Numbered from the stretch's first letter, positions 50,201 to 58,586 are shown. The stretch is DNA of 64,000 nucleotides from Streptomyces fildesensis (GCF_016107395.1 NZ_JAAIKO010000029.1:1-64000); one strand, 5' to 3'. Notes: generated by a model not told the origin, from the letters alone. Program-made: numbers and translations.

Positions 50201-50855
50201 GCTCCTTGGCGATCTTGAGGAGGTCCTCGCGGACGTTGCGCTCGAGGTCCAGGCCGTGGTCCATCAGCTCCAGGAAGTAGTTCTCCCGCCCGAACATGTC
50301 CTGGAAGTCGGAGGCCGCCTGGAGGGCCGCGTCGAACTGGCCGAGCCGGATCCGGGTCTGGATCTCGCCCGACGGGCAGCCCGTGGTCGCGATGATCCCC
50401 GAGGCGTGCTGGGAGATCAGTTCGCGGTCCATACGGGGCTTGCCGTAGAAGCCCTCGAAGCTCGCGAGCGAGGAGAGCCGGAAGAGGTTCCGCAGCCCCT
50501 GCGCGTGCTCGGCCCACATCGTCATGTGGGTGAAGCGGCCGCCGCCGCTGACGTCCTTGCTGCCCTCGCCGTCGTCCGAGACGGCCCGCTGCCCGCCTGG
50601 GCCCCAGAACTCCGGCTTCCGGTTGCGCCGCGAGGACGGCGCCACATAGGCCTCGATGCCGATGATCGGCTTGACCGGGCCCTTCTTCGCCACCTGGAAG
50701 AACTCGTACGCGCCGAACATGTTGCCGTGGTCCGACATCGCCACGGCCGGCATCCCCTCCTCCTCGATCTTCTTGAAGAGGATGGGCAGCTTCTGCGCGC
50801 CGTCGAGAAGCGAGAACTGGGTGTGATTGTGCAGGTGGACAAAGCTGTCGGACAC
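47298..50855 (-). CDS. dnaE: DNA polymerase III subunit alpha
   Basis: DnaE (1185 residues) is the replicative DNA polymerase catalytic subunit. The PHP domain begins FVHLHNHTQFSLLDGAQ and AMSDHGNMFG. The catalytic aspartates lie in PDVDLDFDDRQRDRM, and the palm and finger motifs include VPVGPGRGSATGSIVAYA. An OB domain (GVVKLAGLITTVERRMTKQG) and a C-terminal tau-binding-like region follow. The start is GTG at 50855. The gene is monocistronic with a terminator. Confidence 0.97.
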   Translation of the reverse strand: MSDSFVHLHNHTQFSLLDGAQKLPILFKKIEEEGMPAVAMSDHGNMFGAYEFFQVAKKGPVKPIIGIEAYVAPSSRRNRKPEFWGPGGQRAVSDDGEGSKDVSGGGRFTHMTMWAEHAQGLRNLFRLSSLASFEGFYGKPRMDRELISQHASGIIATTGCPSGEIQTRIRLGQFDAALQAASDFQDMFGRENYFLELMDHGLDLERNVREDLLKIAKELKIPLLATNDSHYVHESEADSHDTLLCVGVGKNKDDPGRFRFNGTGYYIKTAAEMRELFSELPEACDNTLLIAERIQDYDEVFAEVNQMPQFVVPEGEDQESWLRKECMRGLAMRYGDPIPDAVMERFETEMKIIGPMGFSSYFLVVADICKYARDNDVPVGPGRGSATGSIVAYATRITELCPLEHGLLFERFLNPERINPPDVDLDFDDRQRDRMVRYVTEKYGEEYTAQVNTFGTIKAKAAVKDSSRVLGYPFAMGDRITKAMPADVMGKGVPLTGMFDPSHPRYGEAGEIRQMYENEPDVKRVIDTAKGIEGLVRGTGVHAAAVILSKTPLLDLIPMHRRDKDGVIITGFDYPSCENMGLVKMDFLGLRNLGIIHHALKIVKENRGVDLKTETIPLDDATTYELMARGDTLGVFQLDGGAMRALLKLMEPTRFEDIAAVLALYRPGPMAANAHTNYAHRKNGRQEIEPIHPELREALDPILGTTFHLLVYQEQIMAIARELAGYSLGGADLLRRAMGKKKPEVLAAEWEKFHGGMQTNGYSEESIKALWDVMLPFSGYAFNKSHTAGYGLVSYWTAYLKANYPAEYMAALLTSVDDDKDKAAIYLADARKMGVRVLPPDVNESTADFTAVGDDVRFGLKSVRNVGTNVIESLVASRKSKGKYTAFSDFLDKAEITTLNKRAVESLIKAGAFDSLGHTRKGLSAVHEDAIDAIIPVKKAEAYGQDDLFGALDSGDDGGGSGFGLDFKIGEDEWPRKQLLSTEREMLGLYVSAHPLDGAEHILARNRDTSIADLVASGQTQGVVKLAGLITTVERRMTKQGNAWAIVHLADRDANMEICFFPASYQLVQHALIPDTVVAVTGRINDRDGTINIAGQELMELDISSAEYGGKPPVQLFMRAHKLNQPTINELKRILRAHPGDSPVRMRVRGPEKTTVFELGFLVNHETIASDIKGSFGAESWLGVA

Positions 50856-51226
50856 CGGGCAGGCACCTCCGGGGCGGGTCGCGGGAAGCCTCCACCCTAT
50901 CCCTCGGCACCCTCACCGGAAGCCTCCTCGCGGCCCTTCCCACATGATCGAAAACGGCGTGAAACAGTGACCTGGGGCGATCACGGAACGAGTTCGCGCA
51001 ACACCGTGGGGTAGCCCGCGCGTGGCGTCGGGAGCGACCCGCCGGGCGCTCCGGAGGCCCCGCGCCACGCCGCGCCTTTGCCTTTCCTTTACTATGAGCG
51101 TGATCGAGTCCTCCGACGGAACGACCTCCAGGAAAGGTGTGAGCGTCCCTCCATGGACGAACCTCCCAGTAGCCGGCGCCGTGCGGACCGACCACCTCTG
51201 CCCGATCATGGGACGGAGGTGACCCG
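50856..51226. other. 371-base intergenic region between dnaE and the CNNM genes
   Basis: This is the divergent promoter region for dnaE (minus) and the CNNM/CorC-type operon (plus). TACTAT at 51092-51097 could be a -10 element. A 25-codon open frame (51153-51230) overlaps the next start by ATGA and is described separately. A second small frame (51094-51222) is possible. No other gene is evident. Confidence 0.5.
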
Positions 51227-51230
51227 ATGA
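51153..51230 (+). CDS. Possible leader peptide ahead of the CNNM/CorC-type genes
   Basis: A 25-residue frame reads MDEPPSSRRRADRPPLPDHG then TEVTR and its TGA overlaps the start ATG of the downstream gene. The acidic-plus-proline N-terminus followed by arginines resembles the magnesium leader peptide MgtL, which destabilises ribosomes. Against this, third-position GC is low for this genome and the ribosome site is weak. It is only a candidate. Confidence 0.3.
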   Translation: MDEPPSSRRRADRPPLPDHGTEVTR

Positions 51231-52576
51231 CCGAAGTGCTCCTCCTGGTGGTCGCTCTGCTGCTCACCCTCGCCTGCGGTGTCTTCGTCGCGGCCGAGTT
51301 CTCGCTCACGACGATCGAACGCGGTGAGCTGGAACGTGCGGAGCAGGCCGGTGAGCGCGGCGCCTCCGCCGCACTGCAGGCCGTCCGCACCCTGACGCTC
51401 CAGCTGTCCGGCGCGCAGTTGGGGATCACGGTCACCGGCCTGGTGATCGGCATGCTCTCCAAGGGCTCGATCACCGAATTGCTCACCGGCCCGATGCGGG
51501 CCGCCGGGCTGCCGGACTCCGCGGCCTCCTCCGCCGCGCTGGTGCTGGGCACCGCGCTGTCGACCGTGATGCTGATGGTCGTCGGCGAACTCGTCCCGAA
51601 GAACTGGGCGATCTCCCGGCCGCTTCCGGTGGCCAAGGCCGTCGCCGCCCCGCAGCGCGCCTTCACCGCCGCGTTCGGCCCGCTGATCCGGCATCTGAAC
51701 AACACCGCCAACCGGATGCTGCGCCGGATGGGGCTGGAGCCCGCGGAGGAGCTGGCCTCCGCGCGCGGTCCGCAGGAGCTGGTGGCGCTGGCCCGGCACT
51801 CCGCCAAGGCCGGCACGCTCGAGGCCGACACCGCCGAGCTGTTCGTCCGCACCCTGAACCTGTCGGAACTCACCGCGGAGAACGTGATGACCCCGCGCGT
51901 CCAGGTCACCGCGCTCGACTCGCGGGCCACCGCCGAGGACGTCGCCGACGCGACCCGCGCCACCGGCCTGTCCCGCTTCCCCGTCTACCGCGGCACCCTC
52001 GACTCCGTCATCGGCACCGCCCACATCAAGGACGTACTGGCCGTTCCCGCCGGGCGCCGCCCGCGCTTCCCGGTCACCTCGCTGCTGCGCGAACCGCTGC
52101 TGGTGCCCGAATCGCTGACCGTCGACCGGCTGCTGGACCGGCTCGGCGGCAAGCAGTCCATGGCGGTCGTCATCGACGAGTACGGCGGCACGGCCGGTGT
52201 GGTCACCCTGGAGGACATCGTCGAGGAGGTCGTCGGCGAGGTCCGCGACGAGCACGACCCGCACGAGCTGTCCGACCTCACCTTCACCGGCGAGGACGCC
52301 GACGGCCGGCGGACCTACGACGCGGACGGCGCGACCCGCACCGACGACCAGCTGGAGGAGATCGGCCTGCACGCGCCCGAAGGCCCGTACGAGACCCTCG
52401 CCGGACTCGTCGCCCAGCGCCTCGGCCGGATCCCGGCCACCGGCGACACCGTCGAACTCGACGGCTGGCGGCTGGAGGTCACCGAGGCGGCCGGCCGGCG
52501 CGCCTCGCGCGTCCGGATCGTCGCACCGCCCGCCTCCGACAGCCCGTCGGCACCGAACGGGGAGAGCACCCGATGA
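51227..52576 (+). CDS. CNNM/CorC-type CBS-domain membrane protein
   Basis: This 449-residue protein is a hemolysin-C/CNNM family member. It has a DUF21 membrane domain of four helices (VFVAAEFSLTTIERGELER, GVVTGLVIGMLS, SSAALVLGTALSTVMLM), then a pair of CBS domains (NVMTPRVQVTALDSRATAEDV and SLTVDRLLDRLGGKQSMAVV). It ends with a CorC_HlyC domain (TLAGLVAQRLGRIPATGDT). Family members are linked to magnesium or cobalt transport or homeostasis. Its stop overlaps the next start by ATGA. Confidence 0.9.
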   Translation: MTEVLLLVVALLLTLACGVFVAAEFSLTTIERGELERAEQAGERGASAALQAVRTLTLQLSGAQLGITVTGLVIGMLSKGSITELLTGPMRAAGLPDSAASSAALVLGTALSTVMLMVVGELVPKNWAISRPLPVAKAVAAPQRAFTAAFGPLIRHLNNTANRMLRRMGLEPAEELASARGPQELVALARHSAKAGTLEADTAELFVRTLNLSELTAENVMTPRVQVTALDSRATAEDVADATRATGLSRFPVYRGTLDSVIGTAHIKDVLAVPAGRRPRFPVTSLLREPLLVPESLTVDRLLDRLGGKQSMAVVIDEYGGTAGVVTLEDIVEEVVGEVRDEHDPHELSDLTFTGEDADGRRTYDADGATRTDDQLEEIGLHAPEGPYETLAGLVAQRLGRIPATGDTVELDGWRLEVTEAAGRRASRVRIVAPPASDSPSAPNGESTR

Positions 52577-53649
52577 CCGTCCTGCAACTCCTCATCGGCG
52601 CCCTGACCCTCGTCGTCAACGCCTTCTTCGTCGGCGCCGAGTTCGCGATGATCTCCGTACGCCGCAGCCAGATCGAATCGCGCGCAGACGAAGGGGACCG
52701 GCGCGCCCGCAGCGTCATCTGGGGCCTGGAGCATCTGTCCCCGCTGCTCGCCGCCGCCCAGCTCGGCATCACGGTCTGCACCCTGGTGCTCGGCATCGTC
52801 GCGGAACCGGCCATCGCGCATCTGCTGGAACCGGTCTTCCACGCCGTCAACGTGCCCGACGCGCTCATCCACCCGATCGCCTTCGTGATCGCCCTGGCCG
52901 TCGCCACCTATCTCCACATGCTCATCGGCGAGATGGTCCCCAAGAACATCGCCCTGGCCGCACCCGCGCGCAGCGCGCTCGCACTCGGCCCGCCGCTGGT
53001 CACCTTCACCCGGGCGCTGCGGCCGGTGATCTTCACCATCAACGCCTTCGCGAACACCCTGCTGAGGCTGTTGCGGGTGGAGACCAAGGACGAGGTCGCG
53101 GCGGTCTTCTCCGACGCCCAGCTGTCCCGCATGGTGACCGACGCCGGTCTGGCGGGACTGCTGGACTCGCGGGCCACCGAACGGCTGCAGGACGCCCTGG
53201 AGCTGGGCCGCCGGCCCGTCGGCGAGGTCGCGCTGCCGACCGACCGCGTCGTCCGGGCCCCGCTCGGCATCACTCCCGAGGATCTGGAGCAGCTGTCCGC
53301 CCGCTCCGGCTTCTCGCGCTTCCCGGTGGCGGAGGGCGACGGCCGGGTGCTGGGCTATCTGCACGTCAAGGACGCCCTGTTCACCGAGCCGCGGGACCGG
53401 CCCTTCCCCCGTACGGCGCTGCGCCCGATCACCACGGTCAGCGCGGCCAGCCCCCTCGACGACGTCCTCACCGCCATGCGCGCCGGCCGGGCCCACCTCG
53501 CCTCGGTCGTCGACGAGCAGAGCCGCAGCATCGGCTTCGTCACCATGGCCGACGTCCTCAAGGAACTGGTCGGCCCGGCCGCGACCGGCAGGGACGCGGA
53601 CCAGCCCGGTTCACCGGGTCCGGCCGGGGCCGCCCCCGCTTCCCGCTGA
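52573..53649 (+). CDS. CNNM-type CBS-domain membrane protein, second copy
   Basis: This 358-residue paralogue has the DUF21 domain (VNAFFVGAEFAMISVRRSQIE, ITVCTLVLGIVAEPAI, IHPIAFVIALAVATYLHMLIGE) and a CBS pair (ALPTDRVVRAPLGITPEDL, HLASVVDEQSRSIGFVTMADVL). It lacks the CorC_HlyC C-terminal domain of its upstream neighbour, ending instead in an Ala/Gly-rich tail. Coupling by ATGA suggests the two form one membrane complex. Confidence 0.88.
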   Translation: MTVLQLLIGALTLVVNAFFVGAEFAMISVRRSQIESRADEGDRRARSVIWGLEHLSPLLAAAQLGITVCTLVLGIVAEPAIAHLLEPVFHAVNVPDALIHPIAFVIALAVATYLHMLIGEMVPKNIALAAPARSALALGPPLVTFTRALRPVIFTINAFANTLLRLLRVETKDEVAAVFSDAQLSRMVTDAGLAGLLDSRATERLQDALELGRRPVGEVALPTDRVVRAPLGITPEDLEQLSARSGFSRFPVAEGDGRVLGYLHVKDALFTEPRDRPFPRTALRPITTVSAASPLDDVLTAMRAGRAHLASVVDEQSRSIGFVTMADVLKELVGPAATGRDADQPGSPGPAGAAPASR

Positions 53650-53685
53650 CGGATGCCGCGCCGCCCGAAATGATTCCGGGCAAAA

Positions 53686-53719
53686 AATTACCCCGGACGT
53701 ATTGACGTCCGGGGTAATT
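53686..53719 (+). terminator. 15-bp hairpin between the CNNM genes and HelD
   Basis: Bases 53686-53700 (AATTACCCCGGACGT) pair perfectly with 53705-53719 across the loop ATTG. It is placed 36 bases after the CNNM2 stop and 89 before the HelD start. It may be a terminator, an operator or a leader element of the helicase gene. Confidence 0.65.
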
Positions 53720-53808
53720 CCTTGCGTATATTAGGTGTTTCATGTCTTCGCGCGTCAAAACAGCGCGGAGAAGTCTTATGCGCACACCGTACCGCGTCAG
53801 GAGCTGAA

Positions 53809-56040
53809 TTGTCAACCGAGGAATTGCAGAAAGAACAGCAATTCGTCTCACGGCTCTACGAGCGCCTCGACACGCTCCGGGAGCAGGCCGAGGCCGCACT
53901 CCAGGCATCCTTTACCCAGGTGGGCAAGGGTCTCCAGGCCCGCCTCGAACGCGATGTGATCGCCACCGAGCGGACCGACCGGCTCTCCGGGCTGAATTCC
54001 GTGGAGTCCGGGCTCTGCTTCGGGCGAATCGACTTCGCCGATGGCATACGCCATCACATCGGCCGTATCGGAATCCGGCAGGACGACGCCGACCGGACCC
54101 CGCTCGTCGTGGACTGGCGGGCCCCCGTCGCACGTCCTTTCTATCTCGCCACCGGGCATTCCCCGATGGGCCTGCGCCGTCGCCGGCACCTCACCACCGT
54201 CGGCCGCACCGTCACCGCACTGCACGACGAGGTCCTGGACCTCACCGACGCGGTGCGCACGGGACACGAGGACCCGCGCGGGGACGCCGTGCTCCTCGCC
54301 GCGCTCGGGGCCGCCCGCACGGGCCGGATGGCCGACATCGTGCAGACCATCCAGGCCGAGCAGGACGAGATCATCCGCGCCCCGCACCGGGGCGTGCTCG
54401 TCGTCGAGGGCGGGCCCGGCACCGGCAAGACCGCCGTCGCGCTGCACCGCGCGGCGTATCTGCTCTACGCGTACCGCGAGCAGCTGGCCCGCCGCGCGGT
54501 GCTGATCGTCGGGCCCAACCCGGCCTTCCTCGGCTATATCGGCGAGGTGCTGCCGTCACTCGGCGAGACCGGTGTGCTGCTGTCGACCGTGGGAGAGCTC
54601 TTCCCCGGCGTCGCCGCCACGGGGACGGACGGCCCCGGGGCCGCCGCCGTCAAAGGGCGGGCCGGCATGGCCGATGTCCTCGCGAAGGTGCTGCGCGACC
54701 GGCAGACCGTCCCCGACCCGGCCCTTCCCATCCAGCACGAGCGCGAGACGCTGCTGCTGGAGCGGGCCGTCGCCGAGGACGCCCGGCACTGCGCGCGCCA
54801 GACCCGGCTGCCGCACAACCTGGCCCGCGCCCACTTCGGCCGCTTCGTCCTCGACGCGCTCACCGCACAGCTCGCCGACCGGCTGGGCACGGACCCGTAC
54901 GACGGGGAGAACTTCCTCGACCCGGCGGAGGTCGAGCAGCTGGGCCGCGAGCTCAACGACAACCCCGCGGTGCACGCCGCCATCGACGCGTACTGGCCCT
55001 ACCTCACCCCGCAGCAGCTGGTCGGGGGCTTCCTCGCCGATCCGGTCCAGCTGCCGGACGCGGACGCCGAGTTGATCCGCCGCACCGGCGGCGGCTGGAC
55101 CGTCGGCGACATCCCGCTGCTGGACGAGGCCGCCGAGCTGCTCGGCGAGGACGACCGGGCAGCACGGGCCGCGGCGGCGCGGGAGCGCGGCGAGCAGGTG
55201 GCCTACGCCCAGGGGGTACTGGAACTGTCCTACGGCTCGCGCTCCTTCGAGTTCGAGGACGGGGAGTCCGAGGTGCTGACCGCCCACGACCTCATCGACG
55301 CCGAGCGCTTCGCCGACCGGCACGAGGAGACCGACCGCCGCAGCGCCGCGGAACGCGCCGCCGCCGACCGTACCTGGGCCTTCGGCCACATCATCGTGGA
55401 CGAGGCGCAGGAGCTGTCCGCCATGGCGTGGCGGCTGCTGATGCGCCGCTGCCCGACGCGTTCGCTGACCCTGGTCGGCGACCCCGCCCAGACCGGCGAT
55501 CCGGCGGGCTGCGACTCCTGGCGGCAGATCCTGGACCCGTACGTCGGGGACCGCTGGAGCCATGTGCGGCTGGGCGTCAACTACCGCACGCCCGCCGAGA
55601 TCATGGAGCTGGCGGCCGGGGTGGCGAGGGCCGCCGACCCGTCGTACGAGCCGCCGCGCTCGGTGCGTTCGACAGGAGTACGGCCCCGGGTGTGCGTCAC
55701 GGACGACCTCGTCCGTACGGTCGCGGAGGCCGCCTCCCTGGAGACCCCGGACGACGGCCGGCTCGCGGTGATCGCGCCGCGGGCACTGCACGAGGCACTG
55801 GCCGGGAAGCTCCCGGGGGTGATGGCGGGCGAGGAGCCCGATCTGACGCAGTCGCTCGTGCTGCTCGAACCCCGGCAGGCCAAGGGGCTGGAGTTCGACT
55901 CGGTGATCGTCGTCGAGCCGGCGCTCATCGTCTCCGGTTCCGCGCGCGGAGCCAGCGATCTCTATGTCGCCCTGACCCGTGCCACCCGGTCACTGGCCGT
56001 GGTGCACACCGGCAGCCTTCCGGAGGGCCTGGAGGAGTGA
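53809..56040 (+). CDS. HelD-like UvrD-family helicase
   Basis: This 743-residue protein is a superfamily-1 helicase of the HelD group that binds RNA polymerase. An N-terminal arm (TEELQKEQQFVSRLYERLDTLREQAEAAL) leads to the split ATPase domain with Walker A GGPGTGKTAVAL (about residue 200) and Walker B HIIVDEAQELSAMAWRLL (~528). GVNYRTPAEIMELAAGVA and SDLYVALTRATRSLAV complete it. The TTG start is chosen because CAGGAG lies seven bases upstream. HelD proteins recycle RNA polymerase, and some confer rifamycin tolerance. Confidence 0.88.
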   Translation: MSTEELQKEQQFVSRLYERLDTLREQAEAALQASFTQVGKGLQARLERDVIATERTDRLSGLNSVESGLCFGRIDFADGIRHHIGRIGIRQDDADRTPLVVDWRAPVARPFYLATGHSPMGLRRRRHLTTVGRTVTALHDEVLDLTDAVRTGHEDPRGDAVLLAALGAARTGRMADIVQTIQAEQDEIIRAPHRGVLVVEGGPGTGKTAVALHRAAYLLYAYREQLARRAVLIVGPNPAFLGYIGEVLPSLGETGVLLSTVGELFPGVAATGTDGPGAAAVKGRAGMADVLAKVLRDRQTVPDPALPIQHERETLLLERAVAEDARHCARQTRLPHNLARAHFGRFVLDALTAQLADRLGTDPYDGENFLDPAEVEQLGRELNDNPAVHAAIDAYWPYLTPQQLVGGFLADPVQLPDADAELIRRTGGGWTVGDIPLLDEAAELLGEDDRAARAAAARERGEQVAYAQGVLELSYGSRSFEFEDGESEVLTAHDLIDAERFADRHEETDRRSAAERAAADRTWAFGHIIVDEAQELSAMAWRLLMRRCPTRSLTLVGDPAQTGDPAGCDSWRQILDPYVGDRWSHVRLGVNYRTPAEIMELAAGVARAADPSYEPPRSVRSTGVRPRVCVTDDLVRTVAEAASLETPDDGRLAVIAPRALHEALAGKLPGVMAGEEPDLTQSLVLLEPRQAKGLEFDSVIVVEPALIVSGSARGASDLYVALTRATRSLAVVHTGSLPEGLEE

Positions 56041-56068
56041 CCGCCCGGAAGCGGGGTCGGCCGGGACG

Positions 56069-56608
56069 TCAGGACGGCAGCCCGGCCAGCAGGGCGTCGG
56101 TGGCCGGGCGGAGCAGCCGCGCACCGTCCTCGGTGGCTTCCAGTCCGATGACCAGGGCGAGGCAGATGTCGGCGGCGTCGGCCGGGTCGGGCGGACCCGT
56201 GCCCGCTTCGGCGAACACCCCGATCAGCAGGGCGCGCAGGTCGGCGGTGAAGCCGTGGCAGATGTCGCCGAACAGCCGGGCTTTCTCGTCGAGCAGTTCG
56301 GCGGTGTGCGGGGAGTCCCCGGCGAGTTCCAGCACCAGGTCGAGTTTGGCCGCCAGGATGCCGCGGATCCGTTCCGGGGCCGGGGCGTCGGCGGCCGCCG
56401 CCCGCCGGGCCCGCTCGAGCGCCCGGATGTGCAGGCGCTCGGCGAGCCGGCGGAAGGCGTCGTCCTTGCCGCGGACGTACTGGTAGACCGCCGACCGGGA
56501 CACCTCCATCGTGGAGGCGATGTCGTCCATGGTGGTGCGCCGTACGCCGTACCTGGTCAGGCAGGTGTAGGTGGCGTCGAGCACCTCGGTCAGCCGGTCG
56601 GTGGGCAT
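56069..56608 (-). CDS. TetR-family transcriptional regulator
   Basis: This 179-residue regulator has the TetR N-terminus (VLDATYTCLTRYGVRRTTMDDIASTMEVSRSAVYQYVRGKDDAFRRL) with a standard helix-turn-helix, then a helical C-terminal domain with no recognised ligand. It follows the DJ-1/PfpI gene by seven bases, so it may regulate that gene or the divergent LysR gene. Confidence 0.9.
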   Translation of the reverse strand: MPTDRLTEVLDATYTCLTRYGVRRTTMDDIASTMEVSRSAVYQYVRGKDDAFRRLAERLHIRALERARRAAAADAPAPERIRGILAAKLDLVLELAGDSPHTAELLDEKARLFGDICHGFTADLRALLIGVFAEAGTGPPDPADAADICLALVIGLEATEDGARLLRPATDALLAGLPS

Positions 56609-56615
56609 CGTACGG

Positions 56616-57311
56616 TCAGCCCAGGGCCTTGAGGAGCTCGGCGGCGAGCGGCACGGACGAGGCCGGGTTCTGACCGGTGATCAGGTTGCGGTCGACGACC
56701 ACGTACGGCGCCCACGCGTCGCTCTCCTGGAAGTCCGCGCCGATCTCGACGAGCCGGTCCTGGAGCAGCCACTTCGCCTTGTCGGCGAAGCCCGCCTGGG
56801 TCTCCTCGACGTTGGTGAAGCCGGTCAGCCGGTAGCCGGCGAACGGCGAGGTGCCGTCGGGGCGGGTGGCGGCGAGCAGCGCGGCAGGGGCGTGGCAGAC
56901 CACACCGAGCGGCTTGCCGGAGTCCAGGGCGGCGGTCAGCAGCCGGCCCGAGTCGGCGTTGACGGCCAGGTCCTCCATCGGGCCGTGGCCGCCCGGGTAG
57001 AAGACCGCGTCGTAGTCGGCCAGTTCGACCTCCTCGAGCTTGACGGGCTTCTTCAGGGCGGTCATCGCGGCGAGCTCGGCGACGATCGCGTCGGCCGCCT
57101 CCTGGCCGCCGTTCACCTCCGGCGCGAGGCTTCCCCGGTCGACCGTGGGGACGACTCCGCCGGGGGTGGCGATCACGATCTCGTGGCCGGCACCGGTGAA
57201 GGCACGGTAGGGAGCCACGGCCTCCTCGGCCCAGAATCCGGTGGGGTGCTTGGTGCCGTCGGCCAGCGTCCAGTGGTCGGCGCCGGTCATCACGAACAGG
57301 ATCTTTGCCAT
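56616..57311 (-). CDS. DJ-1/PfpI-family protein
   Basis: This 231-residue protein is a DJ-1/PfpI-type class-I amidotransferase-like protein, close to the HSP31-like glyoxalase III/chaperone group. It shows FYPGGHGPMEDLA and the nucleophile elbow GVVCHAPAALLAA with cysteine in the usual place. Proteins of this family act on methylglyoxal-type damage or as stress chaperones. GAGAG lies upstream. The gene is divergent from a LysR gene and precedes a TetR gene. Confidence 0.88.
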   Translation of the reverse strand: MAKILFVMTGADHWTLADGTKHPTGFWAEEAVAPYRAFTGAGHEIVIATPGGVVPTVDRGSLAPEVNGGQEAADAIVAELAAMTALKKPVKLEEVELADYDAVFYPGGHGPMEDLAVNADSGRLLTAALDSGKPLGVVCHAPAALLAATRPDGTSPFAGYRLTGFTNVEETQAGFADKAKWLLQDRLVEIGADFQESDAWAPYVVVDRNLITGQNPASSVPLAAELLKALG

Positions 57312-57396
57312 GTCACATCTCTCGGTGGGGGCGACGGTCCGACATTCCGTACGTGGAGTGTCAGATCGCTGTCGATCTCGAACGTAGGCCGCCGAT

Positions 57397-57446
57397 CCAT
57401 CGAAATCCAATAGAATCACCACCATGAGCCATAGGAATCCCGATGG
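57397..57446. promoter_or_regulatory. Long dyad between DJ-1 and LysR genes
   Basis: CCATCG at 57397-57402 pairs with CGATGG at 57441-57446, and GGAATCC-like repeats continue inside (AAATCCAATAG, ATAGGAATCCC). The dyad lies between divergent starts at 57311 and 57424 and extends into the LysR coding start. It fits a LysR or TetR control region. Confidence 0.45.
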
Positions 57447-58380
57447 ATCGGAGCTACCAGGACCGGGGCCCGTACCCCCTCCCCTGGACCTCACCCTGCT
57501 GCGGACCTTCCTGGCCGTGCACCGTGCCGGCTCCTTCACCGCGGGAGCGAGGCTGCTCGGCCTGTCGCAGCCGACGGTGACCGCCCAGGTGCGGGCCCTG
57601 GAGGAGCGCCTGGGGCGCCAGCTCTTCGACCGGCTGCCGCGCGGCGTCGCGTCCACAGCGGTCGCCGACCAGCTGGCGGCGGATGTCTCGGCACCGCTGG
57701 ACGCCCTCGCGGGGATCACCGGCCGGGACCACTCGGACCGGCGGATACCCGCAGAGCCGGTGCATCTGGCCGGGCCCGCCGAGCTGCTCTGCCTCCGGGC
57801 GCTCCCGGCGCTGGCTCCGCTGACCGGCGAGGGAGTGCGGCTGCGGATCACCACCGGCCTCACCGACGACCTGCTGGAAGGGCTCCGCGCCGGCCGCTAC
57901 GACCTCGTCATCTCGACGGTCCGGCCGCGCGGCCGCAGCGTCACCGCCGTCCCGCTCATGGACGAGGAGTTCGTCCTCGTCGCGGCACCCTCCTGGGCGG
58001 AGCGGATCGGCTCCGGCGCCGTCGCGGCCGAGGGACCGGCCGCGCTGCGCGCCGCTCCGCTGATCACCTACGCGGAGGACCTGCCGATCGCCCGCCGCTA
58101 CTGGCGCCATGTGTTCGGCACCCGGCTGTCCGCCCAGGCCGCCATCACCGTCCCGGATCTTCGCGGCGTTCTCGCCGCGGTCGTCGCGGGAGCCGGTGTC
58201 ACCGTCCTGCCGCGCTACCTCTGCGCCGCCGAACTCGCCTCCGGTGCCCTCGTCGCACTCCTCGAACCCGAGGACCCGCCCATCAACACCGCCTACCTCG
58301 CCCAGCGCCCCGGGGCCGGCGAACTCCCGCATGTCGCGCTGGTCCGCGACCAGCTGCTGCGGGCGGGGCGTACCTGGTAG
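57424..58380 (+). CDS. LysR-family transcriptional regulator
   Basis: This 318-residue regulator has the LysR winged helix near residues 20-80 (LDLTLLRTFLAVHRAGSFTAGARLLGLSQPTVTAQVRALEERLG) and an effector domain with DLLEGLRAGRYDLVISTVRPRG and EFVLVAAPSWAERIG. The first ~18 residues are Pro-rich and partly encode the dyad. It is divergent from the DJ-1/PfpI gene. Confidence 0.9.
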   Translation: MSHRNPDGSELPGPGPVPPPLDLTLLRTFLAVHRAGSFTAGARLLGLSQPTVTAQVRALEERLGRQLFDRLPRGVASTAVADQLAADVSAPLDALAGITGRDHSDRRIPAEPVHLAGPAELLCLRALPALAPLTGEGVRLRITTGLTDDLLEGLRAGRYDLVISTVRPRGRSVTAVPLMDEEFVLVAAPSWAERIGSGAVAAEGPAALRAAPLITYAEDLPIARRYWRHVFGTRLSAQAAITVPDLRGVLAAVVAGAGVTVLPRYLCAAELASGALVALLEPEDPPINTAYLAQRPGAGELPHVALVRDQLLRAGRTW

Positions 58381-58470
58381 TCACCCAGCAAAGATTGGAT
58401 GACTTCGCACGTCATGTGCGGGCGAACAGTGGGGAATTGCCGTGGAGCGGCGTGTATCCGGCAACTTCTC

Positions 58471-58500
58471 TTGACGGTTGTCGTCAACCACCACTAGACA
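58471..58500 (+). promoter_or_regulatory. Fucosidase promoter with overlapping dyad
   Basis: TTGACG at 58471-58476 and TAGACA at 58495-58500, 18 bases apart, form a good -35/-10 pair. A perfect inverted repeat TTGACG-GTTGT-CGTCAA (58471-58487) covers the -35. A repressor bound there would block the promoter, and the next gene on the strand is a secreted fucosidase. Confidence 0.6.
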
Positions 58501-58586
58501 TCGGATGAAAGCTTCGCGTTCTGTCATAGCCCTGCCATCGTTCTGTCCTGCGAATGAGCCCTGTCCCCGCATCAACGGAGATGCCC

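Noticed and set aside
46851..51014. Plus-strand open frame of 1387 codons
   Set aside because: It is the antisense of dnaE (the Val/Gly/Asp-rich composition mirrors DnaE codons) and has no family features.
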